Below are positions 18,594-28,171 of a DNA stretch of 39,702 bases, in pieces; position 1 is the stretch's first letter, and every line of letters starts with the position of its first letter. A program made the position numbers and the translations under genes. The notes under the pieces were generated by a model, which was not told the DNA's origin, did not search any database, and was given only the letters and a program-made list of their open reading frames with translations. The stretch is from an uncultured Eubacterium sp. GTDB lineage: Bacteria; Bacillota; Clostridia; Lachnospirales; Lachnospiraceae. The stretch covers positions 1-39,702 of the forward strand of contig CAJTXO010000027.1 of NCBI GenBank assembly GCA_910583555.1, read 5' to 3'.

Positions 18594-18998
18594 TTAAAAT
18601 CTCCCCTTATTTCCACTCAGCTTACTTATCAATCCCTCATCCGCTGGAAGCCAATCTAAAGTGTTCAATAAGTCCTTTGTCAACCATTTTGCGGCCTGAT
18701 GTTCTCTTAAGAATAGATGACCCGTTTCTATTTTACATAAAAAGCATTTCATCGATAAATGAAATTCAGGATAATCATATTCCACAATGTCAAACAATTC
18801 ACCCACTTCAACGGTTAGATCCAACTCTTCTTCTATTTCCCGTTTTAATGCTATTTCCGGTGTCTCCCCTGGCTCTATCTTTCCACCTGGAAATTCCCAA
18901 CCACCTTTCCATTCCCCATACCCCCTCTGCGTGGCCAAGATTTTGCCTTCGTGGACAATAATTGCTGCTACTACCTTTAGTGTTTTCAATTCTACCAC
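18594..18998 (-). CDS. NUDIX hydrolase (MutT-like)
   Basis: This 134-residue protein is a single NUDIX domain. The box runs from Gly39 through Glu45, Arg53-Glu54 and Glu57-Glu58 (GGKIEPGETPEIALKREIEE), with Asp60 at the usual second glycine. The preceding QRGYGEWKGGWEFPGG is typical of MutT/CTP-pyrophosphohydrolase members that hydrolyse (oxidised) nucleoside triphosphates. It lies 7 nt after the helicase gene and 2 nt before the reverse transcriptase gene, so it is the middle gene of a compact operon. MutT-like genes beside DUF3427 helicases are, to my recollection, a recurrent pairing in Firmicutes. In this context it could trim the nucleotide pool used by the reverse transcriptase or destroy a nucleotide signal. 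Both ideas are inference. Confidence 0.92.
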   Translation of the reverse strand: MVELKTLKVVAAIIVHEGKILATQRGYGEWKGGWEFPGGKIEPGETPEIALKREIEEELDLTVEVGELFDIVEYDYPEFHLSMKCFLCKIETGHLFLREHQAAKWLTKDLLNTLDWLPADEGLISKLSGNKGRF

Positions 18999-19005
18999 TC
19001 CAAAT

Positions 19006-21948
19006 CTATATTATATCTTGCAAATATTCTAGTAAATCTTGCCGAACCTCTTGCCGCATCCGCGCCATTACTTTCGTAATCGTTCGTACTTTTCCGTGAT
19101 TGTCTTTTTTTTCACCCGGTTTTGCCTCTACGACATCAAACAATCCCATATAATAAAAATCAGCTCCCTCAGAATCACTTTTCTTGACAAAAAGCCTCTT
19201 TCGTTTTGCTTGCAACACTTCCCGCATATAACTACTATCAGGTCCTTTTCCCATCTGAGAATCCCACATAAAAATTTGATTATTTACAAATTCATCTGCG
19301 TAATTTGGTTTCCCATCTAAATACTCTTTTCCCTCGGTCGTTTCCTGTTTATGATATGTCACAAAAATGCAAACATCTTCACCAATACGCTTCATTCCAT
19401 ACATAGTAGATGACAAATCCCGTCTTTCATTTAATAATTGACAAACATCTCGACGAGAATATTTTTCATATAACACAAACTCATCCTCTCGTGGTTTTTC
19501 CGCATAATTATCTTGAAATCTTGCCTTAGAAATATCTATTAAATCTTTCATATATGAATGAAAAAGAGGATGATTTAAGCGATCATAAAACCAGACCAGC
19601 CTTTGTATTTGATCGGCTTGCGCTTTTTGTATAAAACCTATTTGAGAATATTTTGCTAATTCATCCTCTCTACTAACAAATTTCCCCTGCAAATTATCGA
19701 CCGCAGATTCGATCTCTTGCATCGTAACATTCAAATGATATTTTTTTGCCATTTCTTCTGCTAAGATAGAAGTTTTAACCTTATCTCTATACATCATTGC
19801 TTCCAGAATTTCTGCCTCATGTGGCCTCTTTCCCCTCGCAACTATTTTAGATAAGTATTCGAGTACTAAAACTTCTCTTTCTAATAGTTGATCGGTACAC
19901 GCTGCTTCATCAACATGTTTCAGAAAATTAGGATATGATTTGTATTGCTTCAATATTACCAAGGGATCCACTTCTCCATTATTATAAAAATCTATCAAGA
20001 GAGGGACTCGGCCAAGACGACTTTTCAAGTCATGATAGCCTTTTCTTATGATCGCCTTAATTCCTTTCAAACGATCGATTGAATGAAATATCCGATTTTT
20101 AGATATTTCATCAAAATGAATTGTCGAAGCACCTGGAAGCATACGACAGCCTTCCATTAAGTAACGACGGATATTATCTTTGTTATAGCTTCTATCTCCA
20201 GACAGAGCTATTGGAATCATAAAATTATTATCATAGTTTCCAATAAAATCTAGAATAACAACATATTCTTTATTTTTTGCCTTTCGCAGTCCTCTACCAA
20301 GCTGTTGTACAAAAACAATAGGCGATTTTGTAGGGCGAAGCATGACAACCTGATTTATTTCCGGAATATCAACACCTTCATTAAAAATATCCACGGTAAA
20401 AATATAATCAATCTTGTCCTTTTCATTCTCAGAAACCAAGCGTTCGATCGCCTGCTCGCGCTGTTCTTGAGAATCCTTTCCCGTCAAAGCTATCGTTTTA
20501 TAATTTCTTTCATTAAACATTCTGCTTAATTCTATTGCTTCTTTTTTTGAGCTGCAAAAAACGAGCCCTTTTACTCTGTCTCCGCTGTAACCATAAAACT
20601 CCATCTGTTCTATCACATAATCTACTCGAACATCCGATGTCAATTTATTAAAATCTGTCTTATCATTAACCATCTCACCTTCCACTTGTAAGTCCGTAAT
20701 ACCGAAATAGTGAAATGGGCACAATAGATCTTCTTCCATCGCTTTCTGCAAACGGATCTCATATGCAATATTATGATGAAATGCCTCAAATACGTCAAAA
20801 TCATCCGTACGTTCAGGCGAAGCAGTCATTCCGAGCCAAAATTCAGGTTCAAAATAATTCATTATATTTTGATAACTTGCGGACCCGATTCGATGTGCTT
20901 CATCAATAATGATCGTATGAAATTCATTCGGATGAAAATGTCGATATATTTCTGATTTTGCCATCATACTCATAGTTGAAAACAAATAATCTGCCTCATA
21001 AACCTCTTCTCTTTGAGAATTGCCAGACAGAAGTGCAAACGTCTTTTTATCTCCAAAAACCTTTTTGTAACTTATCATTGCTTGCTTTGCGATCTGCTCC
21101 CTATGAACTAAAAATAATGCCTTCTTTGGGCACTCTTTTTGAAGGGCAAACGCTGAAGCATACGTCTTTCCAGTCCCAGTTGCTGATATTAACAATGCAC
21201 GTTTTTCTCCTGCTTTACGCAATTTGTCCAAATTCGCTATAAAGCCTTTTTGCATAGAATTTGGCTTCATCTTACGTTCTTCAAAAGTTTCCATTTTCCC
21301 TTGTTGAGCATATTGATCTCGTTTTTGAAAGGACTTATTTTTTAAATATGCTTTTTCATATACATCAATAAATTTTTCAAATTCCATTGAACATGGAGAA
21401 TCCCATAAAGAGAAAAATTCCGAGATAATGACCTTGGCATACTCTCCTTTTTCACAAGAAATAAGACGAGTATTCCATTCTCTGTTCGTTGTAAGTGCAC
21501 TTAATGTCATATTAGAACTTCCGACAATAATATGATAAATTTCTTCTTGTTTAAAAATGTATCCTTTCGTATGAAATCCTACTTTTGCCTCACTTGTCAT
21601 AAACATTTTTATTGTTATATTTTTAAACATAGAAAGCATTCTGATTGCTTTGGGTTCACTAAAATTCAAATAGTTCGTTGTTAAGATACAGCCTTCAATT
21701 CCCCGCTTTTCTAACTCTCTCAGCGTTTGAAGAAGTGGGGTGATTCCACCCATTGTTATAAATGCTACACTGATATAAAATTTCTCACAAGTAGATAGGT
21801 CTTTTTCAATAAATGATAAAACCTTACTCCCCTTTTCACGATCATTCGAAATAAACTGTGGCTTATATCGAATATTAGAAGATATCTTTTCATCCAAAAA
21901 TGCCGTCCCCAATCCCTGTTCCACCCATTCCTTCCGTTCCTCCTGCAT
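19006..21948 (-). CDS. PLD-nuclease / DEAH-box helicase / DUF3427 fusion protein
   Basis: The 980-residue protein has three parts. An N-terminal phospholipase-D-like domain (about 35-200) carries a half-site HTK (126-128) and GSSN (143-146). A superfamily 2 helicase (about 235-620) shows Walker A ATGTGKT (256-262), DEAH (349-352), MTASPERTDD, and motif VI QQLGRGLRKAKNKE. A C-terminal DUF3427 domain (about 810-975) includes QIFMWDSQMGKGPDS and DFYYMGLFDVVEA. Such proteins are found in defence islands and resemble restriction-type DNA translocases with a PLD nuclease. It is the first gene of the operon, with GGGGGATGAAGG just before the ATG. Only 60 nt, purine-rich on its coding strand and without a clear promoter, separate it from the sensor kinase gene upstream. 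AT content rises abruptly at its boundary. Confidence 0.92.
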   Translation of the reverse strand: MQEERKEWVEQGLGTAFLDEKISSNIRYKPQFISNDREKGSKVLSFIEKDLSTCEKFYISVAFITMGGITPLLQTLRELEKRGIEGCILTTNYLNFSEPKAIRMLSMFKNITIKMFMTSEAKVGFHTKGYIFKQEEIYHIIVGSSNMTLSALTTNREWNTRLISCEKGEYAKVIISEFFSLWDSPCSMEFEKFIDVYEKAYLKNKSFQKRDQYAQQGKMETFEERKMKPNSMQKGFIANLDKLRKAGEKRALLISATGTGKTYASAFALQKECPKKALFLVHREQIAKQAMISYKKVFGDKKTFALLSGNSQREEVYEADYLFSTMSMMAKSEIYRHFHPNEFHTIIIDEAHRIGSASYQNIMNYFEPEFWLGMTASPERTDDFDVFEAFHHNIAYEIRLQKAMEEDLLCPFHYFGITDLQVEGEMVNDKTDFNKLTSDVRVDYVIEQMEFYGYSGDRVKGLVFCSSKKEAIELSRMFNERNYKTIALTGKDSQEQREQAIERLVSENEKDKIDYIFTVDIFNEGVDIPEINQVVMLRPTKSPIVFVQQLGRGLRKAKNKEYVVILDFIGNYDNNFMIPIALSGDRSYNKDNIRRYLMEGCRMLPGASTIHFDEISKNRIFHSIDRLKGIKAIIRKGYHDLKSRLGRVPLLIDFYNNGEVDPLVILKQYKSYPNFLKHVDEAACTDQLLEREVLVLEYLSKIVARGKRPHEAEILEAMMYRDKVKTSILAEEMAKKYHLNVTMQEIESAVDNLQGKFVSREDELAKYSQIGFIQKAQADQIQRLVWFYDRLNHPLFHSYMKDLIDISKARFQDNYAEKPREDEFVLYEKYSRRDVCQLLNERRDLSSTMYGMKRIGEDVCIFVTYHKQETTEGKEYLDGKPNYADEFVNNQIFMWDSQMGKGPDSSYMREVLQAKRKRLFVKKSDSEGADFYYMGLFDVVEAKPGEKKDNHGKVRTITKVMARMRQEVRQDLLEYLQDII

Positions 21949-22008
21949 CCTTCATCCCCCTTGCGTTTTATCTACTTCTCCCATTACTCTCATCCCATCC
22001 TACTCTAC

Positions 22009-24813
22009 CTACTCTCCCCCCAACCACCTCTCCAGCACCCTCCCGATCACCTCCGGCTCGATCGGTTTCGCCGTGTGCTCGTTCATCCCCGCGTCCAGCG
22101 CCGCCTTCACATCTTCCGCGAACGCATTCGCTGTCATCGCTATAATCGGAACTTCCGTCGCGTCTGGCCGGTCAAGGGCGCGGATCGCCTGTGTTGCCTC
22201 ATACCCGTTCATCACCGGCATCATCACATCCATAAAGACGATCTGGTATGTGTAAGGCTCTGACTCCTGAAACAGATCCACCGCTTCTTTTCCGTTGACT
22301 GCGACCGTTACGTCTAAGCCCTTCTCCATCAGCATAAACTGCGCGATTTCCTGGTTCAGTTCGTTGTCTTCCACAAGAAGCGCACGTTTTCCCTCGATTT
22401 TGGGGGCATCCGCGGCGGGATCGCTCTCTTCGGTTTCGGGCGGGAGGGCTGTTTTCAGGGGTAAAACGACGGTGAAGACGCTTCCCTTACCGGGTTTGCT
22501 GTCGATCTGTATCGTGCCGCCCATTTTATCTACGAGCTTTTTCGTAATCGTCATCCCGAGTCCGCTCCCCTGATAATTTGTTCTGGCGCCGCTGTCCTCC
22601 TGGGTGAACGGTTCATAAATATGTTTCAGGTACTCCTCGCCGATGCCGATTCCCGTATCGGCGATCTCAAAGCAAATGCGGGCCACGCCATTTTCTTCGG
22701 ACAGTTCCCGGCACCGGATCGTAACACGTCCGCTCGGCTTATTGTATTTTACTGCGTTTCCCGCGATATTGATCAGGATTTGTTTGATGTGGAGGGGACT
22801 TCCAAAAAAGTACTCGTGCGGAAGATGTTCCGGTCGGTCAAAATCCGTAACGATCGTCACGTCCCGCTCTGCGGCCTGGCTGTCCACGACGGCCATACAA
22901 CTTGAAAGAAGTTCCTTTAGATGAAAATACTCGTCGGTCAGTTCTTCGTCGCCGCTTTCTAGTTTACTAATGTCCAGCACATCGTTGATCAGGGAGAGCA
23001 GATGACGCGCCGATGTTTTGATCTTCTTGCGGCAGTCCGCCTGCCTTTCCTGGTCTTCGGTGTTGCTCTCGGCAATGCTTAGCATCCCCATAATGCCATT
23101 GATCGGCGTGCGGATGTCGTGTGACATGTGCGCGAGAAACTCTGTTTTTGCCTGATTGGCCCTTTCCGCTTTATCGATCGCCGTCCGCAGTTCCCCGTTT
23201 TTCTTCTCCAGGATCAGATACGATTTCCGGCGGAAATGGGACAGGGAGCAAAAGAGAATGAAAATAAACACCATAATAAGAGCGGCCCCGAAAATAACAT
23301 CTTTTGACTGATGAAAATAGTCCCGCCATTCGTAACTTTCATAGGAAATGTTCATATATTGATTGATAATGTCCTCCCGCTCTGTCTGGGAGACGAGGCC
23401 GAGCGCCTTATTCATAACGCTGAACATGACCGGATCAACCTCGCTCAATGTCGCCAGCGATGTTCCCGACTGATAGCGGCGGTTGTCCCACTCGATCAGG
23501 TTTGAAAATCTCTCATTTTTAGACAGATAATTATACTCGATCGTGTTCAGGAGCGTAATGTCTGCCTTGTCCCCTTCCAGCGCCTCCAGACAGTCTTTCG
23601 CGCTTTCACAGTAAATCGTATCTGTTTTCAGGCCGGTACGGTCTGCCCAGTATCTACGTCCTTTTGTAAGCACCATCGTAACCGTCTCATCCGGAAGGAT
23701 AAAATTATTTTTTGACACAATGACCGCATTATACGCCATAAAAGACCTGGTAAGCATGACATTGTCATCGTGGGACAGCTTTTCATTATTGGAACCGACA
23801 TAAAAATCAATTTCCCCGTTCTCAAGAAGATCTTTCCAGTACACATTCCGTTCCATTGGATAGAAATCAATGGACATCCCGCTCCGCTCGGCTACCTCTT
23901 TCATGATCTGAATGTAAATTCCGTCAAACTCCCCGTTTTTATCGAGATACGCCAACGGCCTCGTATCCTTGTAAAAACCTACTCTTATCGTATTTCCCTG
24001 CTGGATGAAATGGATCTCATCCGACGCAAATTTCTCCCGGCGGTCGCCGTAATACTGGGATACGAGTTCCTGCTCCAGCGCGGGATTTTTCATCTTTACT
24101 TCCTCTATGCCGTGATTGATCTCGGAAAGAAGATGGCCATTCCCCTTCCACGTTATGTAATAACACGGCGCGTACGCGAACTTGCCGACCAGGCACTGCT
24201 CTTTTCCCACCTCTGTAAACGTGTGGGCGGCCACGTCGACTTCCCCCTGGCGAAGCGCTTCCTTTAATTCCTGCGTCGTATCATAGAACTTTAGGTTCGG
24301 CGCGGTCATGCCGTGCATCTTTAAATATTCAAGAAATTCCGCTTTTCGGATATAACTTTCCACGACACCAAATGTCATTTCCCGCATTCGCGTAAAATCT
24401 TCATAAGCCAGATTGCTTTCTTCCTCTACAAACAGACAGCCAAACGTATACCCGCTCGACAAGGCGGCATAGTCGTAAACTTCAGCACGCTCGGGGGAAT
24501 ACTGGGCCGATCCCACTAGGTCTACTTCTCTCGCCTCCAATTTCTCAAGGGCAGCATTCCAACTGTCACATTCCACATATTCGATATCCCAATTTGTATA
24601 ACTGCTCAACTCTTCTAAATAAGCGACGTCCATTCCGCCATACCCGTCCGTGTCCGAATAGATGTGAAACCCTTCCATCGGGAAAAATGCCACCCGGACG
24701 ACGCGTGACTGCCCTGCCTGGGCGCGAGCGGGCAATACTATAAGAACAAGCAGAACTGCTTGCAGCAAAACCAGTATACTACGTGTCAGCCTTATCAAAT
24801 ACATCCTTTTCAT
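22009..24813 (-). CDS. Hybrid sensor histidine kinase with two periplasmic solute-binding domains
   Basis: About 934 residues. In order: signal peptide/membrane helix (1-32), two bacterial extracellular solute-binding family 3 domains (about 38-255 and 270-490), a membrane helix (about 510-530), HisKA with FLAHMSHDIRTPINGIM (His near 564), HATPase_c with NIAGNAVKYN and GSGLGMTITKKLVDKMGG, and a receiver domain with VFMDVMMPVMNG (Asp near 860). This is the BvgS-like layout in which amino-acid-type binding domains sense a small molecule outside the membrane. No response regulator with an output domain is adjacent. The frame is open to 24831, but AGGAG 7 nt before the ATG at 24813 fixes the start. 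Confidence 0.92.
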   Translation of the reverse strand: MKRMYLIRLTRSILVLLQAVLLVLIVLPARAQAGQSRVVRVAFFPMEGFHIYSDTDGYGGMDVAYLEELSSYTNWDIEYVECDSWNAALEKLEAREVDLVGSAQYSPERAEVYDYAALSSGYTFGCLFVEEESNLAYEDFTRMREMTFGVVESYIRKAEFLEYLKMHGMTAPNLKFYDTTQELKEALRQGEVDVAAHTFTEVGKEQCLVGKFAYAPCYYITWKGNGHLLSEINHGIEEVKMKNPALEQELVSQYYGDRREKFASDEIHFIQQGNTIRVGFYKDTRPLAYLDKNGEFDGIYIQIMKEVAERSGMSIDFYPMERNVYWKDLLENGEIDFYVGSNNEKLSHDDNVMLTRSFMAYNAVIVSKNNFILPDETVTMVLTKGRRYWADRTGLKTDTIYCESAKDCLEALEGDKADITLLNTIEYNYLSKNERFSNLIEWDNRRYQSGTSLATLSEVDPVMFSVMNKALGLVSQTEREDIINQYMNISYESYEWRDYFHQSKDVIFGAALIMVFIFILFCSLSHFRRKSYLILEKKNGELRTAIDKAERANQAKTEFLAHMSHDIRTPINGIMGMLSIAESNTEDQERQADCRKKIKTSARHLLSLINDVLDISKLESGDEELTDEYFHLKELLSSCMAVVDSQAAERDVTIVTDFDRPEHLPHEYFFGSPLHIKQILINIAGNAVKYNKPSGRVTIRCRELSEENGVARICFEIADTGIGIGEEYLKHIYEPFTQEDSGARTNYQGSGLGMTITKKLVDKMGGTIQIDSKPGKGSVFTVVLPLKTALPPETEESDPAADAPKIEGKRALLVEDNELNQEIAQFMLMEKGLDVTVAVNGKEAVDLFQESEPYTYQIVFMDVMMPVMNGYEATQAIRALDRPDATEVPIIAMTANAFAEDVKAALDAGMNEHTAKPIEPEVIGRVLERWLGGE

Positions 24814-24910
24814 AGACTCTCTCCTCATCAACAGACTCTATTCTTATTATTATAAATCTTTTTATGATTGATGTCAAAAGTTTCTTCCATAAGGATATTT
24901 GCATTAGCAG

Positions 24911-25633
24911 CTACCTTTTGTGCAGCATTTCCCTCACTTTCTCCACCGAAGTATTGGCGATCAGCTCCACCGGAAATGCCACCTCCTGCAATAGCGCATC
25001 CGCGTACTGAAAATTCAAAATATCCTCCTCGGTGTGGGCGTCGCTCCCCACGATCACGGGCACCTGATATTCCCTGCACAGTTCGAGGATCTGGATATCT
25101 GCCTCTTTCGCGTTCTTCCGAAAACTTTTCGGTGACAGCGACGAATTATTCAGTTCGATCATCACGCCGTGTTCCCCTGCCGCCCGAACGAGTTTTTCAT
25201 AATCGACCGGGTAACGGACGTCATCGGGATGGCCGATGATGTGCACACGGTGATGGCGCATCGCTCCCAGATAGGCATTGGTATTTTCCTCGACGGTCCC
25301 CGGCTGGATACAGCGGATATGAAGACTGGCGATCACCACGTCCATCTCCGCCAAAACCGAGTCCGGCAAATCCAGCTTTCCTTCATGATCTACGATATTT
25401 ACCTCTGTGCCAAGCAGCAGCGGCAGGCCGTATTTTTCCCTTCGCGCCACTTTCAGATTCAGAAAATGCAGCAGGCTCGCGGAACCAGTCATCGCCGGCG
25501 CGTGGTCGGTAATACCTAAGAGTTTTAGACCTTTTTCTTTTGCCGCCAGCGCCATCTCGTTCATCGTATTGTACGCATGGCCGCTGGCATACGTGTGAGT
25601 GTGTAGATCCAGTACGTATATATCTCTCATCAT
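24911..25633 (-). CDS. PHP-domain phosphoesterase (YcdX-like)
   Basis: The 240-residue PHP protein carries the four metal-binding motifs: DLHTHTYASGHA at the start, GITDHAP, GTEVNI with ASLHI, and IGHPDD plus GSDAHTEEDI at the end. This is the YcdX/histidinol-phosphatase-like branch of metal-dependent phosphoesterases, cytoplasmic, with undefined substrates. It begins 13 nt after the second WYL gene and is probably read from the same promoter as the two WYL genes. Its link to a WYL-rtcB locus makes an RNA-end or nucleotide phosphatase role imaginable, but nothing in the sequence proves that. Two adjacent ATGs (25633 and 25630) are possible starts. Confidence 0.9.
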   Translation of the reverse strand: MMRDIYVLDLHTHTYASGHAYNTMNEMALAAKEKGLKLLGITDHAPAMTGSASLLHFLNLKVARREKYGLPLLLGTEVNIVDHEGKLDLPDSVLAEMDVVIASLHIRCIQPGTVEENTNAYLGAMRHHRVHIIGHPDDVRYPVDYEKLVRAAGEHGVMIELNNSSLSPKSFRKNAKEADIQILELCREYQVPVIVGSDAHTEEDILNFQYADALLQEVAFPVELIANTSVEKVREMLHKR

Positions 25634-25646
25634 ATCTCATTTCCTC

Positions 25647-26669
25647 TCATTCCGCATTATTTTTCCGGGAGAGCGATCCGCTCCGTTTCATCGGGAGAGC
25701 GATTCGCTCGTCACTCAGCTTCTTCTGCCGCTCCAGCCGCTGTTTTAAGCTCTTCAAAAACCTGTCATTCCCGAGTACCGTAAGCATCGGCCCAAAAGAC
25801 AGCACCTCGATCAATAGTTCCGTTTCCATGCTCTGATTGTAATAGATCAGACATTCATAAGTATCTTCATCTATTTTCACCGTATTCTTCTCATAATTGG
25901 CAAAATGAAGCATCGCCCGCTCCAGCGCGTTCCGCCGGTTGACGATGCGCAGCCGCAGCGGCTCTTTATAATAAGAGCCCCGAATGGCCGCGTTCAGGTC
26001 CACATCGGCAGATAGTTTTTGGTCCGTCAGTGTGACATGATCAATGCGGGCAACGTTTAATATCTCCAGTTTTACGTTCCGATGTCTTGTGCGCTCCAGC
26101 GCGAGAACGCGGAATTTATCGTTTTTCACCGAGTACTCCAGCCGGGCGGGGACATAGTAGTGATGCACCCTCGCACCGCGCGGGGACGTGTAGTCGAGAT
26201 CGACATACTGCCTGTTTTTCTGCGCGGTGAGCAGCGTGCGGAAATTGGTGCGGTATGTGTCATCGTCATAGGGATCGCCGTCGGCAAACCGGTCATAGTA
26301 ATAAAACTGCTCCTGCTTCCAGAGCGGAGTCACGTCCGACAGCACCAAATCCAGTGATTCCCGCTGCTCCCGGCTCAGAAACAACCCGATGCGCGGGTCT
26401 GCCAGTAACGCCTTGAGATAACGCTTTTCGAGTTCCGTGAGCGGAGTCAGGAAATCGGGGGCGATCTTCGATAGAAAATGCGCTCCCTCTCTCTCAAACA
26501 ACTGCCAGGCGCCCGACTCGATCTTCGGGATGATCGCGAGCATGCTCTCCTCAAACCCTTCTTCGCGGATCCGCCCGCACATATCCTCGATCGTGACGGC
26601 GTCCTGGCGGCAGAGCAGATGCCGCAGCACCTGATAATAGCAGTTATGTATTTCGGTAAATAGTTCCAT
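25647..26669 (-). CDS. WYL-domain transcriptional regulator, second copy
   Basis: About 340 residues with a WYL domain in the middle to C-terminal half (roughly 160-260). YVDLDYTSPRGARVHHYYVP and KFRVLALERTRHRNVKLEILNVARIDHV correspond to the ligand-binding core, with the name-giving residues diverged. The N-terminal 100 residues would hold a winged-helix-like region. An in-frame ORF extends to 26837, but it runs through the upstream WYL gene. The ATG at 26669 with AGAGGA upstream is the likely start, giving a 26-nt overlap and translational coupling. WYL proteins act as regulators in defence, DNA-damage and RNA-repair loci and can bind nucleic acid ligands. A divergent rtcB lies about 1.5 kb away. 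Confidence 0.85.
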   Translation of the reverse strand: MELFTEIHNCYYQVLRHLLCRQDAVTIEDMCGRIREEGFEESMLAIIPKIESGAWQLFEREGAHFLSKIAPDFLTPLTELEKRYLKALLADPRIGLFLSREQRESLDLVLSDVTPLWKQEQFYYYDRFADGDPYDDDTYRTNFRTLLTAQKNRQYVDLDYTSPRGARVHHYYVPARLEYSVKNDKFRVLALERTRHRNVKLEILNVARIDHVTLTDQKLSADVDLNAAIRGSYYKEPLRLRIVNRRNALERAMLHFANYEKNTVKIDEDTYECLIYYNQSMETELLIEVLSFGPMLTVLGNDRFLKSLKQRLERQKKLSDERIALPMKRSGSLSRKNNAE

Positions 26670-27921
26670 CCGCGTCCTCTCCCCCATTCTCGATCTGGTA
26701 TTTGCGGTACATCTCCTGAAGATCATGATAAAAGCGCTTTTCAACCGATTCTGACGTACATTCAATCGCCACAATCCGGCCGGTAAACGTGCGGATCCAG
26801 GGCAGCATTTCATTACAGTCAAATACCTCGGTCTCATAGCGGTACAAATCTTCCGCGATCTTTGTCACCGTTCCGCCCCGTCCCTCGCTTTTGAGGCGGT
26901 TCACGATATACGACTCCCGCGGTTCTGCGATCTGCAGCGTCATCGTCAGCGTATCCGAGCGGTGTCCGTTCTCGCCCTGAAACGAGACGCCCCACACCTG
27001 CTGCCTGTTCCGGTCGAGCCGCGCCCGCAATTCGTCATACCGCTCCGATTCTTCCATCAGGCGGACGCTTTTGACCGCATCGAGGCGAAAACAGGTAAAC
27101 CGTTTATTGCGGCTGACATAGGCGCACAAAAAGCGGCGGCCGCTCCTCGTACTCGTAAACACCTGCAGCGGCGTACAGACCGCCGTGTTTCCGTTCCTGC
27201 TGCGGACACTTCTGATTTCCAGCCGCACCTTTCGCTTCTGCTCCATCGCGTCCAAAAGCGCCAGCAAAACCTCGTCCTCCAATGTATGTACAAAAAAGCT
27301 GTGTTTGACCCGGAACGTGCGGTTTCCTGTGTCAAACTGCTCAGACAGTTCATTTCCCACGATGCCAAATACATCCGCCATCTGATAAAACGCCAGCGCG
27401 TCTTTCGCATTTTCATTGTCTTTCAGCCACGCCGCCAGCGCGCGGTCCAGAGAGTACACGACCGTCTTTCCGTTCTTTCCCTTACCCAGAAGTCCTTCCT
27501 TCGCGTACGCGTTGCATTTGCGGCGGATTGTCTGGACGTCATAGAGAACTTCATACTCGTCGAGCAGGCAGTCGGTGATCTCCTCGACATTTCTCGCGGC
27601 ACCGTCCTGCAAAAGATCGAGAATGAGAAAATGCAGGACAATATCATTATCCGTAAAGCTTTTCGTCTTCCACACCCGGAACAACGGGTTCGTATCGAGA
27701 AGATTGCTGTCGATGGCGAGGGAAATATTGGAGCCACCGGACACGTAGTCCTTTCTCACATAGCTGCCGAGCCAGCTCTCGAGCCGTCTCCGCTCATTGT
27801 CGTACGTCCGGGGGCTTTTATAGTCAAATTCATCCCGCGTTTTGAAGCCATAGACGAAGAAATCCCGGATGTATTCCCTCGTTTTGGGAAAACGCTTTAC
27901 CAGTTCCTGAAAATCTGACAT
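26644..27921 (-). CDS. WYL-domain transcriptional regulator, first copy
   Basis: About 425 residues. The N-terminal third (MSDFQELVKRFPKTREYIRDFFVYGFKTR and following) has a YafY-like helix-turn-helix region, in which DVQTIRRKCNAYAKEGLL is a good recognition helix. A WYL domain follows (about 240-330; VRLEIRSVRSRNGNTAVCTPL, RFLCAYVSRNKRFTCFRLDAVKSVRL), then a C-terminal extension domain (about 350-410). The frame is open to 28122, but the extra residues are basic and unrelated to the family. GAGGTGG just before the ATG at 27921 supports that start. It reads away from rtcB, is headed by the promoter at 28026-28054, and is coupled to the second WYL gene. The likely role is control of the divergent rtcB unit. 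Confidence 0.87.
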   Translation of the reverse strand: MSDFQELVKRFPKTREYIRDFFVYGFKTRDEFDYKSPRTYDNERRRLESWLGSYVRKDYVSGGSNISLAIDSNLLDTNPLFRVWKTKSFTDNDIVLHFLILDLLQDGAARNVEEITDCLLDEYEVLYDVQTIRRKCNAYAKEGLLGKGKNGKTVVYSLDRALAAWLKDNENAKDALAFYQMADVFGIVGNELSEQFDTGNRTFRVKHSFFVHTLEDEVLLALLDAMEQKRKVRLEIRSVRSRNGNTAVCTPLQVFTSTRSGRRFLCAYVSRNKRFTCFRLDAVKSVRLMEESERYDELRARLDRNRQQVWGVSFQGENGHRSDTLTMTLQIAEPRESYIVNRLKSEGRGGTVTKIAEDLYRYETEVFDCNEMLPWIRTFTGRIVAIECTSESVEKRFYHDLQEMYRKYQIENGGEDADGTIYRNT

Positions 27922-28025
27922 CGTCCACCTCATTTCTGCGCGGAACTTCCGTTCCGTGGCTTTTTTTACGCATAACCGCTGTTTGCGGCGGCCGGCAAGG
28001 CGCACACAAACCCGCTCTTCCCGTA

Positions 28026-28054
28026 AGTATATCACAAATTTTTTCCAGCGTAAA
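28026..28054 (-). promoter_or_regulatory. Predicted promoter of the WYL-WYL-PHP operon
   Basis: On minus, TTTACG (28049-28054) and TATACT (28026-28031) are separated by 17 bp in the intergenic region shared with the divergent rtcB gene. Its position, about 100 nt before the first WYL start, is sensible. No clear sigma-70 pair with good spacing was found for rtcB on plus (a TATACT at 28100-28105 lacks a -35), which would fit an activator-dependent promoter. Confidence 0.45.
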
Positions 28055-28122
28055 TCAAGTTCGCAACTTTTTTGAAATGATTCCCACCGCCTCCTGGTAT
28101 ATACTGGCATCATCCGATACAA

Positions 28123-28171
28123 AAGCGGCGGCTGAGAAACGCGCCGCTTCGAAAAACACTTCGTGTTTTTC
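28123..28171 (+). promoter_or_regulatory. Tandem hairpins in the rtcB leader
   Basis: AAGCGGCG (28123-28130) pairs with CGCCGCTT (28142-28149). Immediately after, GAAAAACAC (28151-28159) pairs perfectly with GTGTTTTTC (28163-28171) around a 3-nt loop. The second ends in a T-run, so in RNA the pair could work as a leaky terminator/attenuator or as mRNA structure. It lies about 45 nt before the AGAAAGGAGAGG ribosome binding site of rtcB. Confidence 0.45.

Noticed and set aside
18560..19010. Retron-type msr-msd RNA for the reverse transcriptase
   Set aside because: The genes are separated by only 2 and 7 nt and no inverted-repeat RNA could be placed between or just before them.
26962..27918. 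318-codon plus-strand ORF
   Set aside because: It is the shadow of the first WYL gene. The minus-strand protein has clear WYL and HTH motifs.
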